Part shown: piece after piece, positions 1 through 6,069 of the stretch
How the letters are laid out: every line of letters starts with the position of its first letter
How positions within the stretch are numbered: the first letter of the stretch is position 1
Assembly: GCA_011051425.1 (NCBI GenBank)
Contig: DRLF01000122.1
Location: 1-7,135 of the forward strand
DNA length: 7,135 nucleotides
From: Thiolapillus brandeum
GTDB taxonomy: Bacteria; Pseudomonadota; Gammaproteobacteria; Chromatiales; Chromatiaceae
Direction: 5' to 3'
Translations under genes and position numbers: made by a program
Notes under the pieces: generated by a model
Database searches by the model: none
What the model saw: only the letters and a program-made list of their open reading frames with translations
Told to the model about the DNA's origin: nothing

Positions 1-854
1 CTGAGCTTGATGATCCTGGTCCAGTCCTCGCGCGGTTTGAAATCGATCTGCGCCCCGGAAATACGGCTGCGCACCATTTCGGCCATCTCCGCCGCCGTGG
101 GTACAGGCGAAATGCCATTGATGAGGTAATTGACCATGCGGATGTTCTCGATGGGGGCGGAGGCAAGCTGAATCAGGGAATTGCCCGCATCCTCCACATG
201 CACCACCGCCACGCGCGTATCCTCGGCCAGCTGGATGGTATAGGGCTTTCCGGCATGGGAATATTCGATCATCGACGAGATATAGTTGACGATCCCGCCG
301 GCCTTGACTCCAGGCCCCACGATGGCCGGAAAGCGGATGCTGCGAAAATCCAGCCCGCGCTTGCGCTTGTACCAACGCCCCGCCCCCTCGGCATAGAGCT
401 TGGTCACACCATAGTAGGAAAATGGCCGCTGCAGGGTCTTGTCGGTAAATATTTCATCATCGTCAAGATCATAGCCGAACACCCCCAGCGAACTGGAAAA
501 CAGCACCTGTTCCACCCCGAACTCGCAGGCGGCTTCGAAGAGATGCTGCACCCCGTTGATATTGATCCGTGTGCCTTCAAGAGGATCATCCTCGCACCAG
601 TCGCCCAGAAACGCGGCAAGATGGAATATCCGCCGGGGCCGGATAAGTCCGATGGTTTCGCGCAGATGCCCGGGATCGGCAACATCGCCCTCGATATACT
701 CTACCCTGTCGGCAATATCGGTCAGGCGGCGCGGATCGGGGTTCACATCCATCACGACAACCTTTTCTCTGTCCGCCTCTACCAGTTGATGCACCAGAGA
801 CGAACCCAACAGGCCCGAGCCGCCGGTGACAATCACTGAATCTTGTTCGCTCAT
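1..854 (-). CDS. NAD-dependent epimerase/dehydratase (extended SDR), 3' end outside window
   Basis: An extended short-chain dehydrogenase whose C-terminus lies beyond the left edge; 284 residues are visible. The N-terminus has the Rossmann signature TGGSGLLG at residues 10-17, and an acidic residue (Asp36) ends the second strand, which in this superfamily favours NAD(H) over NADP(H). The catalytic set is present: a Ser run at 120-122 in the context SSSLGVFG and YGVTK with Tyr148 and Lys152. The segment RSIRFPAIVGPG near 171-182 and the later NYLING stretch recall the SDR form of L-threonine 3-dehydrogenase, but conserved landmarks of that enzyme are not all matched, so the substrate is unknown. 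The ATG at 854 is preceded by AGGAGA with 8-base spacing (863-868). It starts 27 bases after the stop of the persulfide reductase and is probably co-transcribed with it. Certain as an SDR; function beyond that is a guess. Confidence 0.9.
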   Translation of the reverse strand, partial: MSEQDSVIVTGGSGLLGSSLVHQLVEADREKVVVMDVNPDPRRLTDIADRVEYIEGDVADPGHLRETIGLIRPRRIFHLAAFLGDWCEDDPLEGTRININGVQHLFEAACEFGVEQVLFSSSLGVFGYDLDDDEIFTDKTLQRPFSYYGVTKLYAEGAGRWYKRKRGLDFRSIRFPAIVGPGVKAGGIVNYISSMIEYSHAGKPYTIQLAEDTRVAVVHVEDAGNSLIQLASAPIENIRMVNYLINGISPVPTAAEMAEMVRSRISGAQIDFKPREDWTRIIKL

Positions 855-862
855 GATCCGTT

Positions 863-868
863 TCTCCT
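863..868 (-). promoter_or_regulatory. Shine-Dalgarno site of the SDR gene
   Basis: On the minus strand this reads AGGAGA, 8 bases before the ATG at 854. It fixes the start of the dehydrogenase gene and lies in the 27-base gap after the reductase stop. No promoter-like or terminator-like sequence fits in that gap, which supports a shared transcript. Confidence 0.75.
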
Positions 869-881
869 GTTTTTCATCGCG

Positions 882-2576
882 TTACTGGAAATCATAAGCC
901 GATACGATCGGCGGTCGATCCAGCGTCTTGTCACGGAAATACTCGTAAAAGCAGATCCCCAGGTAACCCCCCGAGACGTTGAATACCTGATCATAGCCAC
1001 GATGCTGCAGGGCGCACACCGCGCTATAGGAGCGCTGTCCTGAACGGCAGTGAACATAAACGGGCTGATCGGTGGGAATTTCATCCAGCCGCTGGCGCAG
1101 CTCCGAAAGGGGTACATGGTGGGCGCGCAACAAATGACCTGCATCCCATTCCTCCTGCTCCCGCACATCGAGAATGAAGGCTCCGGCATCGTGCAGTTTA
1201 CGGATATCATTCACCCGAACCTGCTGAAAAGTACCGTGCAATATGTTCGACGCCACATACCCGGCCATGTTGACCACATCTTTGGCTGATCCGAAGGGCG
1301 GCGCATAACACAGTTCCAGATGCTTGAGCTGATCCACGCTCGCCTTGGCGCTGATCGCTGTAGCAATCACATCGATCCGTTTGTCCACATTGCCGCGTCC
1401 GATGGCCTGGGCGCCCAGAATGCGCCCTGTGGGTTTTTCGAACAGAATCTTGAAATGCAGCTCCTCGGAATCCGGCATCAGTCCGACCTTGTCCTTGGGC
1501 ACGATCATCACATGCTCGAAGGAAGCGCCCATCTCCCGCAGCTGCCGTTCATTCAGACCGGTGGACGCGGCATTGTAGCCAAACACCTTGACCACCGATG
1601 ACCCGATATAGCCTCCGTAATGCACCGGAATGCCGTGAATATGATCGGCCACGGCCCGGGCCTGCCGCTGGGCGGGTCCCGCCAGCGCCAGCGAGCCATA
1701 CTTGCCCGACAGCGGGAAATAAACCTCGATGGCGTCACCCACCGCATAGATATCGGGATCAGCCGTGCGGTAATTGTGATCCACCTTGATGAAACCCGCC
1801 TCCGAAAGCGCCAGTCCCGCCTTGCCGGCAAGCTCACTTTCAGGCTGCACGCCGATGCTCAGAACCACGACTTCGGAGCTTATGCGCCGGCCTGAGGATA
1901 AAACCACGGTATCGGTATCGAATGCCTCGACGCGATCCCCAACCACCAGATCGACGCCCTGATCCAGCAGTTCCTTGTGCAGAATCTGCACCATTTCATC
2001 ATCGAACTGGGCCAGGATCTGCGGGGCCGCTTCGACCAGGGAAACACTCTGCCCCGCCTCGACAAGATTCTCGGCCACTTCTATGCCAATGAACCCGCCG
2101 CCAACGATGGTCACGCGCGTCGGCCCGATGCGGTCGATGGCCTGTTTCAGTTTTTCGATATCCACCACATTCCGGACCGTGAACACGTTGGCCTTTTCCA
2201 TACCGGGAATCGGCGGAACCACGGGGCGCGCCCCCGGCGACAGGATCAGTTTGTCATAGGATTCACGGTAGGTTTCCCCGTTTTCCAGGTCACGCACTTC
2301 GACCTGCCTGTTTTCACGGTCGATGGAAATCACCTCGTGGCGTACGCGCGCATCGATGTTGTACTGGCCACGAAACTTTTCCGGCGTCATCAGCAGCAGA
2401 TCCTCGACCCTGGCCACCGTGCCGCTCAGATAATAGGGCAAGGAGCAGTTGGAAAAGGAAACATGCGGCCCCTTCTCGAACATGATGATTTCGTCTTCCT
2501 CGCTGAGTCTGCGACAGCGCGCAGCGGCAGAGGCCCCGCCTGCGACGCCTCCGACAACCAGTATTTTTTTTACCAT
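882..2576 (-). CDS. CoA-disulfide / persulfide reductase with C-terminal rhodanese domain (CoADR-RHD, Npsr-like)
   Basis: A 564-residue FAD flavoprotein of the pyridine nucleotide-disulfide oxidoreductase family fused to a rhodanese domain. Seen directly: an N-terminal FAD-binding GGVAGG at 9-14; the single-cysteine active site SFSNCSLPYY with Cys44; a second Rossmann motif GGGFIG around 159-164 followed by acidic Glu182, suggesting NADH preference; the FAD motif YAVGDA at 277-282; the CoADR signature YAPPFGSAKD with Tyr424; and a rhodanese domain from about 455 with active loop CRSGQRS, Cys510. Known for the family: enzymes of this architecture and length (Bacillus anthracis CoADR-RHD, Shewanella loihica Npsr) reduce CoA disulfide, CoA persulfide or polysulfide, with Cys44 and the rhodanese Cys both involved. 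Both cysteines are intact, so an active cytoplasmic enzyme of sulfane-sulfur or thiol metabolism is expected. No signal peptide. The ATG at 2576 has GGGAGA 5 bases upstream. It is divergent from an AraC regulator. Confidence 0.95.
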   Translation of the reverse strand: MVKKILVVGGVAGGASAAARCRRLSEEDEIIMFEKGPHVSFSNCSLPYYLSGTVARVEDLLLMTPEKFRGQYNIDARVRHEVISIDRENRQVEVRDLENGETYRESYDKLILSPGARPVVPPIPGMEKANVFTVRNVVDIEKLKQAIDRIGPTRVTIVGGGFIGIEVAENLVEAGQSVSLVEAAPQILAQFDDEMVQILHKELLDQGVDLVVGDRVEAFDTDTVVLSSGRRISSEVVVLSIGVQPESELAGKAGLALSEAGFIKVDHNYRTADPDIYAVGDAIEVYFPLSGKYGSLALAGPAQRQARAVADHIHGIPVHYGGYIGSSVVKVFGYNAASTGLNERQLREMGASFEHVMIVPKDKVGLMPDSEELHFKILFEKPTGRILGAQAIGRGNVDKRIDVIATAISAKASVDQLKHLELCYAPPFGSAKDVVNMAGYVASNILHGTFQQVRVNDIRKLHDAGAFILDVREQEEWDAGHLLRAHHVPLSELRQRLDEIPTDQPVYVHCRSGQRSYSAVCALQHRGYDQVFNVSGGYLGICFYEYFRDKTLDRPPIVSAYDFQ

Positions 2577-2581
2577 TTCGT

Positions 2582-2587
2582 TCTCCC
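2582..2587 (-). promoter_or_regulatory. Shine-Dalgarno site of the persulfide reductase gene
   Basis: The minus strand reads GGGAGA here, 5 bases before the ATG at 2576. This supports that start, which also begins directly at the FAD-binding strand, as expected for the family. Confidence 0.65.
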
Positions 2588-2641
2588 GTGATTTATGTTT
2601 TCAGCACCGTGACAGCTGCAGAAGCGCTGTTATTTCCCTGA

Positions 2642-2670
2642 TATAAAGTATGGGTTACTCGATCATTCAA
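2642..2670 (-). promoter_or_regulatory. Candidate sigma-70 promoter of the reductase-SDR unit
   Basis: On the minus strand, TTGAAT (2665-2670) is followed after 17 bases by TTTATA (2642-2647). The -35 matches consensus at four of six positions and the -10 at only three. The leader would be roughly 60 bases. A weak -10 suits a promoter needing an activator, and the divergent AraC gene is the obvious candidate. This is pattern matching only. Confidence 0.35.
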
Positions 2671-2751
2671 ATCCTGGCTTACACGTTCTCCATGCCGGTT
2701 TACATTGATTCCAAACTTGGCTGAAAATGTAACAGTAGGCATTGTGTGCAG

Positions 2752-2773
2752 CAATTGTCATTTAGCGACATTG
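2752..2773. promoter_or_regulatory. Candidate operator: TGTC-N7-GACA dyad in the divergent promoter region
   Basis: TGTC at 2756-2759 and GACA at 2767-2770 form an inverted pair with a 7-base spacer. Allowing one bulged base, the symmetry extends to CAA and TTG on the outside (2752-2773). The pentamer ATTGT also recurs at 2741, 2754 and 2770 in the same orientation. The dyad overlaps the proposed -35 of the AraC gene, so a bound regulator would repress its own gene while sitting upstream of the reductase promoter. AraC proteins often bind direct rather than inverted repeats, so the exact site is uncertain. Confidence 0.35.
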
Positions 2774-2783
2774 TTGTTATTCT
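2755..2783 (+). promoter_or_regulatory. Candidate sigma-70 promoter of the AraC-family gene
   Basis: TTGTCA (2755-2760, five of six consensus bases) is followed by a 17-base spacer and TATTCT (2778-2783, four of six). The predicted transcript would start near 2790, giving a leader of about 25 bases before the ATG at 2815. Confidence 0.5.
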
Positions 2784-2814
2784 CAATGCAACACTTCACA
2801 AAAGTTAAGAATGG

Positions 2815-3831
2815 ATGCCTGACAATATTCCCTTGTTGCGTGCAGGTGTAATGGACCCCATCGTATTAATGGTGGAGCGGATGGGACTTCCGACGCGAAA
2901 AATGTTTCGTGATGCCGGCCTCCCCGACCTGCCCTGGGATGAGGTGAATCCATACCAGGCTGTTTCTCTCAAAGCTAGCATGGATTTTCTGGAGCATGTT
3001 GCTGACACACAGGGACTTCCGCTTTTTGGCATGCAGGTTGTTGAAGAGCAGTCCCTTAAACGCATTCGATCTCTGCCACTGCACTACCGTGATTGCGCAA
3101 ACCTCAAGCAGCTGATCGGACAGTTCATCAGGCAGGCGCAACAGCAAAGCAGCCTGGCAGACTATCGCCTGATCGGGGATGGGGAGTTCGTCTGGCTGAT
3201 TCAGTGGGGCTTGATTCCCGGCCAGCCTTATCTGCAAACAGATTTGTTCACCGTGTCGGTCCTGATCCAGCTGATACGAAGCGTAACGGGTAGTAGCTGG
3301 CTGCCATCTATTATTCACTTTTCAGGGCCACCGGTCAGTGTCATCAGCGACAGCGACGAACTGAACCCTTGTGAAATCCGCTTCAACCAGCCAAACAGGG
3401 GAATCGCCTTTCCGCGCGAGTTGCTGTGCCATCGGGTAGAGGCTTCTGTCGAGGAAAACATCGTGTCAAGCCATGATGACGCTGAACCTCTGCCTGACCA
3501 ATACCTTGGCAGACAACTCGAATCCCTGTTACCCGCCTATCTGTCCATGCCCGGTTTCAATCATGCGACGATCGAGCACATTGCCGGCATGAGTTTCCGC
3601 ACACTGCAGCGCAAACTGCGAAAAGAGGGACAAACCTACTCCAGTATTCTTGAGCGGGTTCGCTTGCGACTCAGCCAGGAGATGCTCAGTAAGAATGACC
3701 AGAAGATATTGGACATTGCCCGTCAACTGGGTTACAGCAATGCGCCCAACTTCATCCGCGCTTTTCGCAGCTGGACTGGTGTCAGTCCCGGCGAATACCG
3801 GGCGTATCGAGAGACATCCCGCCGCGCCTGA
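2815..3831 (+). CDS. AraC-family transcriptional regulator, OruR/ArgR-like (arabinose-binding-type N-terminal domain)
   Basis: A 338-residue regulator with the family's usual two-part layout. Residues about 20-205 match the style of the long N-terminal domain of OruR/ArgR-like AraC proteins (MFRDAGLPDL near 30-39, GLPLFG near 67-72, RFNQPN near 189-194), which normally senses a small ligand or mediates dimerisation. The C-terminus holds two helix-turn-helix units: IEHIAGMSFRTLQRKLRKEG at 253-272 and a second at about 298-329, with IARQLGYSNAPNFIRAFRSW and the family end GVSPGEYR. It lies divergent to the persulfide reductase with a shared 238-base region, a classic arrangement for a local activator, so that operon is the likely target (inference). 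The ligand is unknown. The start is not secure: no good Shine-Dalgarno precedes 2815, and an in-frame ATG at 2851 has AGGTG just upstream; the protein would lose 12 non-conserved residues. Confidence 0.9.
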   Translation: MPDNIPLLRAGVMDPIVLMVERMGLPTRKMFRDAGLPDLPWDEVNPYQAVSLKASMDFLEHVADTQGLPLFGMQVVEEQSLKRIRSLPLHYRDCANLKQLIGQFIRQAQQQSSLADYRLIGDGEFVWLIQWGLIPGQPYLQTDLFTVSVLIQLIRSVTGSSWLPSIIHFSGPPVSVISDSDELNPCEIRFNQPNRGIAFPRELLCHRVEASVEENIVSSHDDAEPLPDQYLGRQLESLLPAYLSMPGFNHATIEHIAGMSFRTLQRKLRKEGQTYSSILERVRLRLSQEMLSKNDQKILDIARQLGYSNAPNFIRAFRSWTGVSPGEYRAYRETSRRA

Positions 3832-3948
3832 CTGGAAAGCTTTATGGTTCCGCCCCCTAAAACTGAGCAATATCCGGCATCTGGGCGGAATAGGCCAGGT
3901 TGGTTTCATTGGCGTCTGATCAGGTTCCGAATTGCACGTTGAATAATT

Positions 3949-3973
3949 ATCCCCCGGCAGGGAGGGATTTTTT
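3949..3973 (+). terminator. Intrinsic terminator after the AraC-family gene
   Basis: ATCCCCC and GGGAGGGAT pair as a GC-rich stem of about seven base pairs with one bulged A and a five-base loop (3949-3968), followed at once by six T residues (3968-3973). It lies 118 bases past the regulator's stop. An AT-rich stretch on its other side means it may also work weakly for leftward transcripts from the convergent barrel gene. Confidence 0.75.
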
Positions 3974-4042
3974 CAATATCCAGCCAGCCCGCATATCTCA
4001 CCATAACGCTCGAAAATCCCGGTAATCAAAAGTTTGCTGTAA

Positions 4043-4062
4043 ACAAGCTTGGAACAAGCTGT
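4043..4062 (-). terminator. Hairpin just beyond the small barrel gene, possible terminator
   Basis: AGCTTG (4046-4051) and CAAGCT (4055-4060) form a perfect six-base stem with loop GAA. AC and GT outside it extend the stem past one bulged A. It lies 22 bases downstream of the barrel gene's stop in its direction of transcription. The following U-tract is poor (GUUUAC), so termination may be weak or the bidirectional hairpin at 3949 may serve instead. The same segment also shows a direct repeat AACAAGCT. Confidence 0.35.
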
Positions 4063-4081
4063 CACCACAATGCTATGCGGT

Positions 4082-4918
4082 CTAGAACCGGTAAGTGATA
4101 CCGATGACTGGGCCGAAAGTCACCGTGTCATAAACATAGCGGTTGCGTTTGCCTTTGCTGCCCTCCGTATAATCGACCCAGAGGGATTTGAAACGCAGGT
4201 TCAACTGCCAACTATCATTGATGTCGTAGAGCGCCCCTATCTCGATGGCGCTGGTGAACTTCGAAGCCTTGCCGATATTGAAACCACCGATATCACCACG
4301 CAAGCGCAACCGCCAGTCTTCGTTCAGGGGCATCACCCAAACGGCACCCACGATAGGATCATACCAGTCGATGGTACGGGACCTGTCCCGGGTTTCCGCT
4401 CCATTGCTGGTCAGGGCCGCATCCAGAATAAAATCGATGCTGGTATGCCACCACCGGACGCCCGCGAAATAATCGATGTATCCCCTTTCGATCCGGCTTC
4501 GGTGGGTGGCGATGGCCTCCATGACACCCTGGTAGATGCCCGCGGAACTGCTGATCTTGAGTGGCTTCCGGAATATCTCGGTATCCTTTCCGAGATCCAT
4601 GAACGCATAATCGATCCAGAAACCCCAGTCGTTGTCGTGATGCCCCTCGAAATGAGCCATAGCTCCCATTTTCAGGTTATCGAAGATGTCCTTCGGGGTC
4701 ACATCCAGTTTCACGGAAGCGGAATCTTCCTTGTGGCCGACGCGGTAACCGAGCTGGGCATCTCCCTGTATCCAGGTAGGCACCACATAGAGCTGGAGTC
4801 CGTAATGCCAGTCTGCCCCGGAATCAGACTCCGCCCTCACCTGGGAAGGCAACACCCAAGCAAGAATCAGGGCAACAATCATTACCAGTTTTTCACTACG
4901 ATTTTTTTTCATCTTCAT
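4082..4918 (-). CDS. Outer-membrane beta-barrel protein of unknown function (278 aa)
   Basis: The N-terminus is a clear Sec signal peptide: MKMKK, a hydrophobic core at about 11-23 and a likely cut after VRA at 27-29. The rest alternates polar and aromatic/hydrophobic residues in short amphipathic strands (for example WGFWIDYAFMDLG, FAGVRWWH, WQLNLRFKSLWVDY) and ends in Tyr-Arg-Phe, the terminal aromatic typical of barrels recognised by BamA. The early segment with DIFDNLKMGAMAHFEG near 78-93 resembles a recurring pattern in uncharacterised proteobacterial barrel proteins; no function is assigned to them that I can recall. The ATG at 4918 follows an in-frame TGA directly, so the start cannot lie further upstream; an ATG two codons in is the only near alternative. 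It has its own candidate promoter and a structured Shine-Dalgarno region, so it appears to be transcribed alone. It converges on the AraC gene. Confidence 0.85.
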   Translation of the reverse strand: MKMKKNRSEKLVMIVALILAWVLPSQVRAESDSGADWHYGLQLYVVPTWIQGDAQLGYRVGHKEDSASVKLDVTPKDIFDNLKMGAMAHFEGHHDNDWGFWIDYAFMDLGKDTEIFRKPLKISSSAGIYQGVMEAIATHRSRIERGYIDYFAGVRWWHTSIDFILDAALTSNGAETRDRSRTIDWYDPIVGAVWVMPLNEDWRLRLRGDIGGFNIGKASKFTSAIEIGALYDINDSWQLNLRFKSLWVDYTEGSKGKRNRYVYDTVTFGPVIGITYRF

Positions 4919-4921
4919 TCA

Positions 4922-4939
4922 GCAGGAAACACCTCCTGC
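4922..4939 (-). promoter_or_regulatory. Shine-Dalgarno site partly enclosed in a leader hairpin
   Basis: On the minus strand GCAGGA (4934-4939), a GGTGTT loop and TCCTGC (4922-4927) form a perfect six-base stem. The strong Shine-Dalgarno AGGAGGT (4931-4937) has its first half in the stem and its second half in the loop; the 3' arm acts as an internal anti-Shine-Dalgarno. The stem ends three bases before the ATG at 4918. Unfolded spacing is 12 bases, longer than optimal. It could limit translation or be opened by a factor. Confidence 0.55.
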
Positions 4940-4993
4940 CCCTCAAATACCGTGCCCCATACATCAATATCCTTGATTATAGTCGGACCGATT

Positions 4994-5024
4994 ATTATAC
5001 GGATCCTCATCGAGGATAGAACAA
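4994..5024 (-). promoter_or_regulatory. Promoter of the small barrel gene, MerR-like layout
   Basis: The minus strand has a perfect TATAAT (4994-4999). The best -35 is the weak TTGTTC (5019-5024), giving an over-long 19-base spacer. The spacer is filled by the dyad ATCCTC-GAT-GAGGAT (5003-5017). A long spacer carrying the operator dyad is the hallmark of promoters controlled by MerR-family regulators, but no such regulator is in the window. The leader would be about 68 bases. Confidence 0.5.
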
Positions 5025-5180
5025 TCCGCCTTTTTTCTGCACGGATTCTTCCGATCTCCTCGCTGCATCGCCAGCGATGGGATCATGCTCTATCTATGAC
5101 GCGTCCGGGAGCGCTGATGCTGTTTACTTGGCCTGCAGCGGCTGGCTCCAGCCTGAATATCTCACCAAAATACATCTAAA
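5025..5180. other. Intergenic stretch left of the IS remnant, no gene seen
   Basis: Nothing protein-like could be found on either strand. It holds two short perfect palindromes, CATCGCCAGCGATG around 5065 and GGCTGG-CT-CCAGCC at 5140-5153, neither followed by a T-tract. If the insertion sequence is removed, this stretch would directly follow the stop of the right-hand barrel gene, so one of the palindromes could be its original, non-canonical 3' stem-loop. Confidence 0.4.
5176..5180. repeat. Probable left target duplication of the IS remnant
   Basis: CTAAA flanks the proposed left end and CTAGA flanks the right end (6065-6069), matching at four of five bases. IS1380-family elements make short target duplications of about this size. 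The match is short enough to occur by chance. Confidence 0.35.
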
Positions 5181-5197
5181 CCTTGTTCATCAAATAC
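5181..5197 (+). repeat. Proposed left inverted repeat of the IS remnant
   Basis: CCTTGTTCATCAAATAC; TTCATCAA at 5186-5193 is exactly complementary to TTGATGAA at 6048-6055 in the right end. It begins 66 bases before the degraded transposase start, a normal distance for the family. Confidence 0.4.
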
Positions 5198-5246
5198 TAT
5201 TCTGTTGCTTACATTGAACATACGGGGGGTTTGCCTGGGACAAACT

Positions 5247-5892
5247 GTAACTCAGGAATGGACTGAATTTCCAGCAGTAAGATGCTGCAAAGTACAAGTG
5301 GCCTTTTCCGGGGGCGATATCACATCGAATGGTGGCATGTTGCTGTTGCGGGACATAGATCGGTGCCTGGGGTTGCTGGAGTAGGTCAATCGGTTGTTGC
5401 ATGATCCACGCGATTCAGACCGGGTTATCCATTCTCAGTTGGGCCTGCTTCGCCAACACATCTACGGCTTGTGCCTGGGGTATGAAGACCTCAATGACCA
5501 CCAGGATCTGCGTCTTGATCCCGCCTTGCAAACGGCGGTCAACCAGGATACGCCCCTGGCCAGCCCAGCGAACTTGTGCCGACTGGAGAACCGCATCAAG
5601 GACGCAACAATTGGGCCTGTTTGCCAATCGGACATCCACCCATGCATGGTGGGCCAATCAATTTCGCCTGCTGCTCTCCTCTCTGGCCTACGTGCTGATG
5701 GATGCTATTCGCCGCCAGGCGTTCAAGGGCACGAAACTGGCCTATGCCCAGATGACCATGATTCGCCTGAAACTCCTCAAGATCGGCACCGTCATTCTGC
5801 GCAATACACGGAGTGTCTATTTTCTCCTCTCCAGTGCCTATCAGCATCAATCCCTGTTTCTGAATGCCGCCGCTCGGCTCCGGCCCACATAA
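5247..5892 (+). pseudogene. IS1380-family transposase pseudogene (stop, internal deletion, frameshift)
   Basis: The 5' part reads TQEWTEFPAVR, then VAFSGGDITSNGGMLLLR, which is the conserved N-terminus of IS1380-family transposases; the expected start codon position is GTA. An in-frame TAG at 5391-5393 interrupts it, then it resumes with HDPRDSDRVIH, RQHIYGLCLGYEDLNDH and LCRLENR up to 5594. The reading then jumps to the far C-terminal motif ENRIKD, and after one extra base near 5606 continues one frame over as QLGLFANRTSTHAWWANQ, RLKLLKIGTVILRNTR and ends at the TAA at 5890. About half of the usual 420-450 residues, including the central DDE catalytic region, is missing. Three independent lesions make it certainly non-functional. 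The later reading frame of the N-terminal part beyond 5607 is out of register and not meaningful. Confidence 0.85.
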
Positions 5893-6043
5893 GCTCAACG
5901 GAGTGCTGCCCCGGCACGATGATAAACAATGGGGGAAGAAGGGGAAGTTGTGTCTTTAGATAAGGAATCCACCTGGAAAAGCGTCCATTCCCAGGTTCCA
6001 CCACGTCAACGGCCCGGGTTCAGGGTTATGAGGTCAATCCCTG

Positions 6044-6064
6044 GTGCTTGATGAAATGTTCAGG
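6044..6064 (-). repeat. Proposed right inverted repeat of the IS remnant
   Basis: Read on the minus strand it begins CCTGAACATTTCATCAAG. It touches the stop codon of the right-hand barrel gene at 6065. Its similarity to the left end is partial, as expected for an old copy. Confidence 0.4.
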
Positions 6065-6069
6065 CTAGA
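6065..6069. repeat. Probable right target duplication, overlapping a stop codon
   Basis: CTAGA here matches CTAAA at 5176-5180 at four of five bases. Its first three bases are the TAG stop of the barrel gene on the minus strand. Confidence 0.35.

Larger units (their letters stand above)
5181..6064 (+). mobile_element. Degenerate, internally deleted IS1380-family insertion sequence
   Basis: An element of about 0.9 kb, where intact members are near 1.6 kb. It contains a transposase pseudogene (5247-5892) and a 172-base tail. Proposed ends: left CCTTGTTCATCAAATAC and right, on the minus strand, CCTGAACATTTCATCAAGC; they share CCT and an exact TTCATCAA (5186-5193 and 6048-6055) but need a four-base gap. 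An alternative left end at 5215 shares TGAACAT with 6056-6062. Near-matching flanks CTAAA/CTAGA favour the first choice. The element cannot move by itself; its decayed ends make movement in trans unlikely. Family assignment is firm; boundaries are tentative. Confidence 0.7.

Noticed and set aside
198..839. A 213-codon plus-strand open frame
   Set aside because: It is antisense to the SDR gene, whose Rossmann and YxxxK motifs make that strand clearly the coding one.
1977..2591. A 204-codon plus-strand open frame
   Set aside because: It is antisense to the reductase N-terminus with its FAD and Cys44 motifs; composition is typical of a shadow frame.
2612..2630. Stem ACAGC/GCTGT with a nine-base loop in the reductase leader
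   Set aside because: Only five base pairs, not placed over the ribosome site, and too weak to call a riboswitch or attenuator.
2741..2774. Three ATTGT copies as AraC direct-repeat half-sites
   Set aside because: Spacings of 13 and 16 bases are irregular and a five-base AT-rich word is common; kept only as a supporting remark for the dyad.
4999..5036. Nested stem (CGGAT...ATCCG around ATCCTC/GAGGAT) followed by six T, as a rightward terminator
   Set aside because: No rightward gene ends nearby, and the inner stem is far from the T-tract. The dyad is better explained as part of the leftward promoter, although a terminator for stray rightward transcripts cannot be ruled out.
5064..5079. Palindrome CATCGCCAGCGATG
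   Set aside because: A loop of two bases is too tight for a good hairpin, there is no T-tract, and no promoter is close enough to call it an operator.
4049..5179. A 376-codon open frame on the plus strand, longer than the barrel gene opposite it
   Set aside because: It runs antisense through the whole barrel gene, which has a signal peptide, barrel strands and a ribosome site. The plus-strand product has no recognisable domain, and its tail translates intergenic promoter sequence.
5608..5963. Continuation of the transposase N-terminal frame past the junction to 5963
   Set aside because: After the one-base shift near 5606 the conserved C-terminal motifs are in the neighbouring frame, so this tail is out-of-register translation.
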